Assembly: GCF_016654015.1 (NCBI RefSeq)
Contig: NZ_JAEPWM010000009.1
Coordinates: 62,001 to 126,000 of the forward strand
Reading direction: 5' to 3'
Origin: Ramlibacter ginsenosidimutans
GTDB lineage: Bacteria; Pseudomonadota; Gammaproteobacteria; Burkholderiales; Burkholderiaceae_C
Length of the DNA stretch: 64,000 nucleotides
The notes under the pieces were generated by a model that saw only the letters and a program-made list of their open reading frames with translations, was not told the DNA's origin and made no database searches. Below are positions 60,775-64,000 of the stretch, in pieces. How positions within the stretch are numbered: position 1 is the first letter of the stretch; the number at the start of each line of letters is the position of its first letter. Both the position numbers and the translations under genes were made by a program.

Positions 60775-61764
60775 ATGACCACCCGCCGCCTTTTCGTGCA
60801 AACCGGCGTCGCCGCCGGCGCCCTGTCCGCCTTCCCGTTCGCCGCCTTCGCGCAGGCCTTCGAGCAGGCGAAGATCATCAACGGCTTTCCTGCCGGCGGC
60901 ACGGCCGACGCCTGCAGCCGCGTGATCGCCGACCGCCTGGGCCACACGGCCTATGCGAAGAACGCGGCGCTCGTGGACAACAAGACGGGCGCGGGCGGCC
61001 GCATCGCCTGCGAGGTGGTGAAGTCGGCGCCCCCGGACGGCTCCACGCTGCTGCTCACACCGTACTCGTGCATGTCCATCTATCCGTACATCTACAGCAA
61101 GCTGGCCTACGACCCGTTCCGGGACTTCGCGCCGGTGAGCATCGTGGCGGTGATGACGCATTGCCTGTCGGTCGGGCCGATGGTGCCCGCGAGCGTGAAG
61201 ACGGTGAAGGACTACCTCGCCTGGGCGAAGGCGAATCCGGACAAGGCCAGCTACGGCTCGCCCGCGGCCGGCTCGACGCCGCATTTCCTCGGCGCGCTGC
61301 TGGGCCTGAACAACGGCGTGGAACTGAAGCACGTGCCGTATCGCGGCTCGCTGCCCGCCATCTCGGACATGATCGGCGGCACGCTGGCCTCCGCCTCGAC
61401 GCCCACCGGGGACGCGCTCACCAACCACAAGGCCGGCAAGATCCGCATCATCGCCACGTCGGGCGCGACCCGCTCGCCCTTCGTGCCGGACGTGCCGACC
61501 TACGCGGAGCAAGGCTTCCCCGAGCTCACCGCGGACGAGTGGTTCGGCATCTACGCCCCCGCGCGCACGCCCGCCAGCGTGATCGCGAACGCCAACGCGG
61601 CGATCAACGCCACGCTCAAGGACAAGGCCGTCATCGACACGCTCGCCGTGTCGGCGCTGGTCCCGCGCGGCTCCACGCCCGCGGAGATGGACAAGTCCCA
61701 GCGGGACGAGTTCACCCGCTGGGGTCCCCTCGTCAAGAAGGTCGGCTTCACCGCCGAATCCTGA
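60775..61764 (+). CDS. Bug/TctC-family periplasmic receptor in the feruloyl-CoA operon
   Basis: 329 residues from the ATG at 60775 with an AGGAGA site; signal MTTRRLFVQTGVAAGALSAFPFAAFAQA, with two arginines that also suit Tat export. Diverged Bug motifs: KIINGFPAGGTADACSRV (the usual VVPFxxGG is changed to INGFPAGG), LVDNKTGAGGRIA, HVPYRGSLPAISDMIGG. It adds a second, different receptor type to an operon that already has a complete ABC importer. Ligand unknown; a phenylpropanoid acid is plausible. Confidence 0.82.
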   Translation: MTTRRLFVQTGVAAGALSAFPFAAFAQAFEQAKIINGFPAGGTADACSRVIADRLGHTAYAKNAALVDNKTGAGGRIACEVVKSAPPDGSTLLLTPYSCMSIYPYIYSKLAYDPFRDFAPVSIVAVMTHCLSVGPMVPASVKTVKDYLAWAKANPDKASYGSPAAGSTPHFLGALLGLNNGVELKHVPYRGSLPAISDMIGGTLASASTPTGDALTNHKAGKIRIIATSGATRSPFVPDVPTYAEQGFPELTADEWFGIYAPARTPASVIANANAAINATLKDKAVIDTLAVSALVPRGSTPAEMDKSQRDEFTRWGPLVKKVGFTAES

Positions 61765-61776
61765 ACCCGGCGCCCG

Positions 61777-63627
61777 ATGGACGATTACCGCCCCCCGGTG
61801 GACGACCACCGCTTCCTCCTGCTCGACGTGCTGCACGCACGCGAGTCGCTGCAGCCGCTGCCCGCATTTGCCGAAGCGGACGCGGAACTGCTCACGCAGG
61901 TGCTGGAGGAAGCGGGGCGCTTCGTCGGCGAGGTGGTGGCGCCGCTGCAGGCGGCGGGCGACCATCCGGGCTGCCGCTTCGAGGACGGCCGCGTGGCGAC
62001 GCCGCCCGGCTTCGCGGATGCGTACCGGGCGTTCTGGCAAGCCGGCTGGCCATCGCTCTCCTGCGCGCCCGAGGACGGCGGCCAGGGACTGCCGTGGGTA
62101 CTCGAAGGCGTGCTCTACGAGATGCTCAGCGCGGCCAACCACGGCTGGACCATGGCGCCCGGGCTGCTGCACGGCGCCTACGAGTGCCTCAAGCACCACG
62201 GCAGCGAGGAACTGAAGCAGCGCTACCTGGCGAAGATCGCCAGCGGCGAATGGCTCGCGACCATGTGCCTCACCGAACCGCACGCGGGCAGTGACCTCGG
62301 GCTGGCGCGCACGCAGGCGCTGCCGCAGGCCGATGGCAGCCACCGCCTGCGCGGCACGAAGATCTTCATCTCCGGCGGCGAGCACGACCTCACCGACAAC
62401 ATCGTGCACCTGGTGCTCGCGCGCGAGCCGGGCGCACCGCCGGGACCCAAGGGCCTGTCGCTGTTCCTCGCCCCGAAATTCCTCCCTCCCACCCTGGGCG
62501 AGCGCCCGGATGCGGGCACGCGCAACGCCGTCGTGTGCGAGCGCATCGAGGAGAAGATGGGCCTGCACGGCAGCCCCACCTGCGTGCTGCGCTTCGACGA
62601 TGCCATCGGCTGGCGCGTGGGCGAGCCGGGCCGCGGCCTCAACGCGATGTTCGTGATGATGAACGCGGCCCGCCTGCACGTGGCGCTGCAAGGCATCGGG
62701 CTGCTCGACGCGGCCTGGCAGAAGGCCGATGCGTATGCGCAGGAGCGCACGCAGATGCGCGCGCCCGGAGCGCTGCGCGGCACTGGCGCGGCCGATCCCA
62801 TTGCAAGTCATCCCGCGGTGCGGCGCATCCTGGACACCGAGCGAGCCTGGGTCGACGGACTGCGCGTGCTGGCCTATCGCACCGGCGTCGAACTCGATCT
62901 CGCGCGGCACGCGCAGGAGCCGTCGCGCCGCGCCTCGGCGCAGCAGTGGTGCGGCCTGCTCACGCCCGTGCTCAAGGCCGTGTGCACCGAGCAGGGCTTC
63001 GGCGGCGCGAGCCGCTGCCTGCAGGTGTTCGGCGGCCACGGCTACGTGCGCGAGTGGGGCATCGAGCAGATCGTGCGCGACGCGCGCGTGCCGATGATCT
63101 ACGAGGGCACGAACGAGATCCAGGCGATCGACCTGCTGGTGCGCAAGGTGCTGGTGGATGGGGGCGAAGGGATGTTCGCGGTGCTCGCTGGGCTCGAGGG
63201 AGAGATGCGTGCCAGTGCGGCCGCCGAGCGCGCCCACCCCCACCTCCACCCCGCGAAAAGGCAAATGCCTTTTCGCGAGGACCCCGGAGGCCCTCCCCCA
63301 GAGGGGGAGGGAGAAACAGAGGCGGTGCTCGCGCGGTTTGCCGAGCTCAGAGAGATCACGAAGGAGCTCGTCGCCGCTGCTGCCCTGTCCGACACCCTCG
63401 CCTACGAAGCCGCCGACGATTACCTGCGCGCCGTCGCGCTCGCCCTGTTCGGCTGGGCGTGGTGGACCATAGCGCGCACGCCCGGCGCCGATGCGCCGCG
63501 CTGGTCGCAGCCCGCGGCCGCCGCACGCCTGCGCATCCTGCCCGAATTCGACCTGCGCCTGGGCATCCTGCGCACGCAGTGCGCCGCCCTCCGCAACACC
63601 GTGCCACCCCGTCTTTCCGTCGCCTGA
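61777..63627 (+). CDS. Acyl-CoA dehydrogenase with in-frame repeat insertion
   Basis: 616 residues, FAD acyl-CoA dehydrogenase of the large (about 590) bacterial type. MCLTEPHAGSDLGLARTQAL near residue 166-185 (FAD/substrate loop), IFISGGEHDLTDNIVHLVLAR, EEKMGLHGSPTCVLRFDDA, MNAARLHVALQGIGLLDAAWQKADAYAQERTQMR, FGGASRCLQVFGGHGYVREWGIEQIVRDARVPMIYEGTNEIQAIDLLVRKVL with the region of the catalytic base (YEGTNEIQ) near 440-447. Residues about 485-514 are foreign: two DNA palindromes read through in frame. In this operon it may introduce the double bond into dihydro-phenylpropanoyl-CoA. Confidence 0.86.
   Translation: MDDYRPPVDDHRFLLLDVLHARESLQPLPAFAEADAELLTQVLEEAGRFVGEVVAPLQAAGDHPGCRFEDGRVATPPGFADAYRAFWQAGWPSLSCAPEDGGQGLPWVLEGVLYEMLSAANHGWTMAPGLLHGAYECLKHHGSEELKQRYLAKIASGEWLATMCLTEPHAGSDLGLARTQALPQADGSHRLRGTKIFISGGEHDLTDNIVHLVLAREPGAPPGPKGLSLFLAPKFLPPTLGERPDAGTRNAVVCERIEEKMGLHGSPTCVLRFDDAIGWRVGEPGRGLNAMFVMMNAARLHVALQGIGLLDAAWQKADAYAQERTQMRAPGALRGTGAADPIASHPAVRRILDTERAWVDGLRVLAYRTGVELDLARHAQEPSRRASAQQWCGLLTPVLKAVCTEQGFGGASRCLQVFGGHGYVREWGIEQIVRDARVPMIYEGTNEIQAIDLLVRKVLVDGGEGMFAVLAGLEGEMRASAAAERAHPHLHPAKRQMPFREDPGGPPPEGEGETEAVLARFAELREITKELVAAAALSDTLAYEAADDYLRAVALALFGWAWWTIARTPGADAPRWSQPAAAARLRILPEFDLRLGILRTQCAALRNTVPPRLSVA
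63234..63316. repeat. Repeat element inserted in frame in the acyl-CoA dehydrogenase gene
   Basis: Contains a perfect hairpin with 12-base arms (CGCGAAAAGGCA, AA, complement; 63252-63277) and the same 21-bp core palindrome as 57134-57154 (arm CCCTCCCCC, AGA, complement; 63291-63311). The flanking CCCACCCCCACCTCC matches the repeat style at 57121. It adds about 30 residues rich in Pro/His/Gly without shifting the frame. Confidence 0.8.
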
Positions 63628-63631
63628 ACCC

Positions 63632-64000
63632 ATGCCCCGGCCCGCAGTACCCGCCCGCAGCAACCCGCCCGCCGCCGTGGAGGAAGTCGACACCAGCTTC
63701 CTCGAGACGCTCCTGGGCTACAACGCCCGCCGTGCCGCGCTCGCGGTGATCACAGTGTTCGTGGAGCGCATGGCGCCGTTCCAGCTGAAGCCGGTCGACT
63801 TCTCCGTGCTCTCGCTGGTGCGGCACAACCCCGGCATCACTTCGCGGCAGCTGTGCACGGCGCTCGGCATCCTGCCGCCCAACCTGGTCGGCATGGTGAA
63901 CGCGCTGGAGAAACGCGAACTGGTCGCGCGCCAGCCCCATCCGCGCGACGGCCGTGCGGTGGGCTTGCACCTCACCGCGCGTGGCGAGAAGCTGATGCGC
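63632..64000 (+). CDS. MarR-family regulator (3' end outside window)
   Basis: At least 123 residues, cut by the window end. MarR winged helix: FLETLLGYNARRAALAVITVF, LKPVDFSVLSLVRHNPGITSRQLCTALGILPPNLVGMVNALEKRELVARQPHPRDGRAVGLHLTARGEKLM. The recognition helix is in PPNLVGMVNALE and the wing in HPRDGRA. It follows the acyl-CoA dehydrogenase stop by 4 bp, so it is the last visible gene of the feruloyl-CoA operon and is likely its repressor, with feruloyl-CoA-type ligands by analogy with known MarR regulators of hydroxycinnamate genes. Its likely operator is the 19-bp palindrome at 52410-52428. Confidence 0.85.
   Translation, partial: MPRPAVPARSNPPAAVEEVDTSFLETLLGYNARRAALAVITVFVERMAPFQLKPVDFSVLSLVRHNPGITSRQLCTALGILPPNLVGMVNALEKRELVARQPHPRDGRAVGLHLTARGEKLMR

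Noticed and set aside
60697-63693. 998-residue open frame on the minus strand
   Set aside because: Antisense shadow of the Bug receptor and acyl-CoA dehydrogenase genes, low complexity in Arg, His and Ala with no domain.

Overview
The window is very GC-rich, densely coded DNA with strong third-position G/C. Gene content points to a betaproteobacterium of the order Burkholderiales, most likely family Comamonadaceae (Ramlibacter/Variovorax/Comamonas type). The reasons are four Bug/TctC-type receptors, a protocatechuate 4,5-cleavage operon in the Comamonas pmdEFDABC order, a PrkA-DUF444-SpoVR cluster, and several short GC-rich foldback repeats. The genus is inference. No rRNA, tRNA, CRISPR array, prophage or transposase gene was recognised.

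Layout. 6-1669: two envelope proteins (DUF4142; a TPR/membrane protein). 1691-5756: sugar-acid operon (Bug receptor, glucarate-dehydratase-like enolase, Bug receptor) divergent from a GntR/FCD regulator. 5835-9010: shikimate-dehydrogenase-family enzyme and MHS-type transporter, divergent from a PcaR/PobR-like IclR regulator. 9135-15974: protocatechuate 4,5-cleavage (pmd/lig) operon divergent from a LysR regulator. 15975-16716: a gene-free stretch of stacked repeats and a large nested inverted repeat. 16717-18597: DUF1932-type dehydrogenase and another Bug receptor. 18611-23216: livFGMHK-type ABC transporter. 23505-26447: VanR-like GntR regulator divergent from vanAB. 26629-32767: MetE-C-like protein, response regulator with a degenerate cyclase-like domain, Vgb-like protein, and a tightly overlapped minus-strand set (GFA protein, Imm5-like protein, small membrane protein, methyltransferase). 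32796-40450: minus-strand run of DUF3141 (PhaC-like hydrolase), pta, ackA, a 48-codon GNAT remnant, fabI, a small RRM protein, an unknown protein and a dienoyl-CoA-reductase-like SDR. 40756-43108: UDP-glucose dehydrogenase and an EamA exporter. 43315-48151: PrkA, DUF444 and SpoVR. 48330-51344: N-acetylglucosamine use (kinase, NagA, SIS deaminase/isomerase). 51476-52351: amidohydrolase, divergent from the last operon. 52450-64000: feruloyl-CoA operon (crotonase, feruloyl-CoA synthase, SDR, complete branched-chain-type ABC transporter with a LivM-LivG fusion, Bug receptor, acyl-CoA dehydrogenase, MarR regulator cut by the window end).

How it fits together. Much of the window is a funnel for lignin-type phenolics. 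Ferulate-like acids would be imported, CoA-activated and side-chain shortened (52450-64000), vanillate O-demethylated by VanAB to protocatechuate, and protocatechuate cleaved by PmdAB and processed through PmdC, D, E and F to pyruvate and oxaloacetate. The shikimate/quinate-type genes may feed the same intermediate. The 4-oxalomesaconate tautomerase and pmdK transporter of the Comamonas cluster, a vanillin dehydrogenase and a thiolase were not found here.

Regulation is readable in several divergent gaps: two TGTATACA boxes between vanR and vanA; a perfect 19-bp palindrome plus a second palindrome upstream of the feruloyl-CoA operon; a PcaR-like box upstream of the iclR gene; and a dyad at the pmd/lysR gap. 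The least explained DNA is the 15975-16716 repeat stretch and an in-frame repeat insertion inside the acyl-CoA dehydrogenase.
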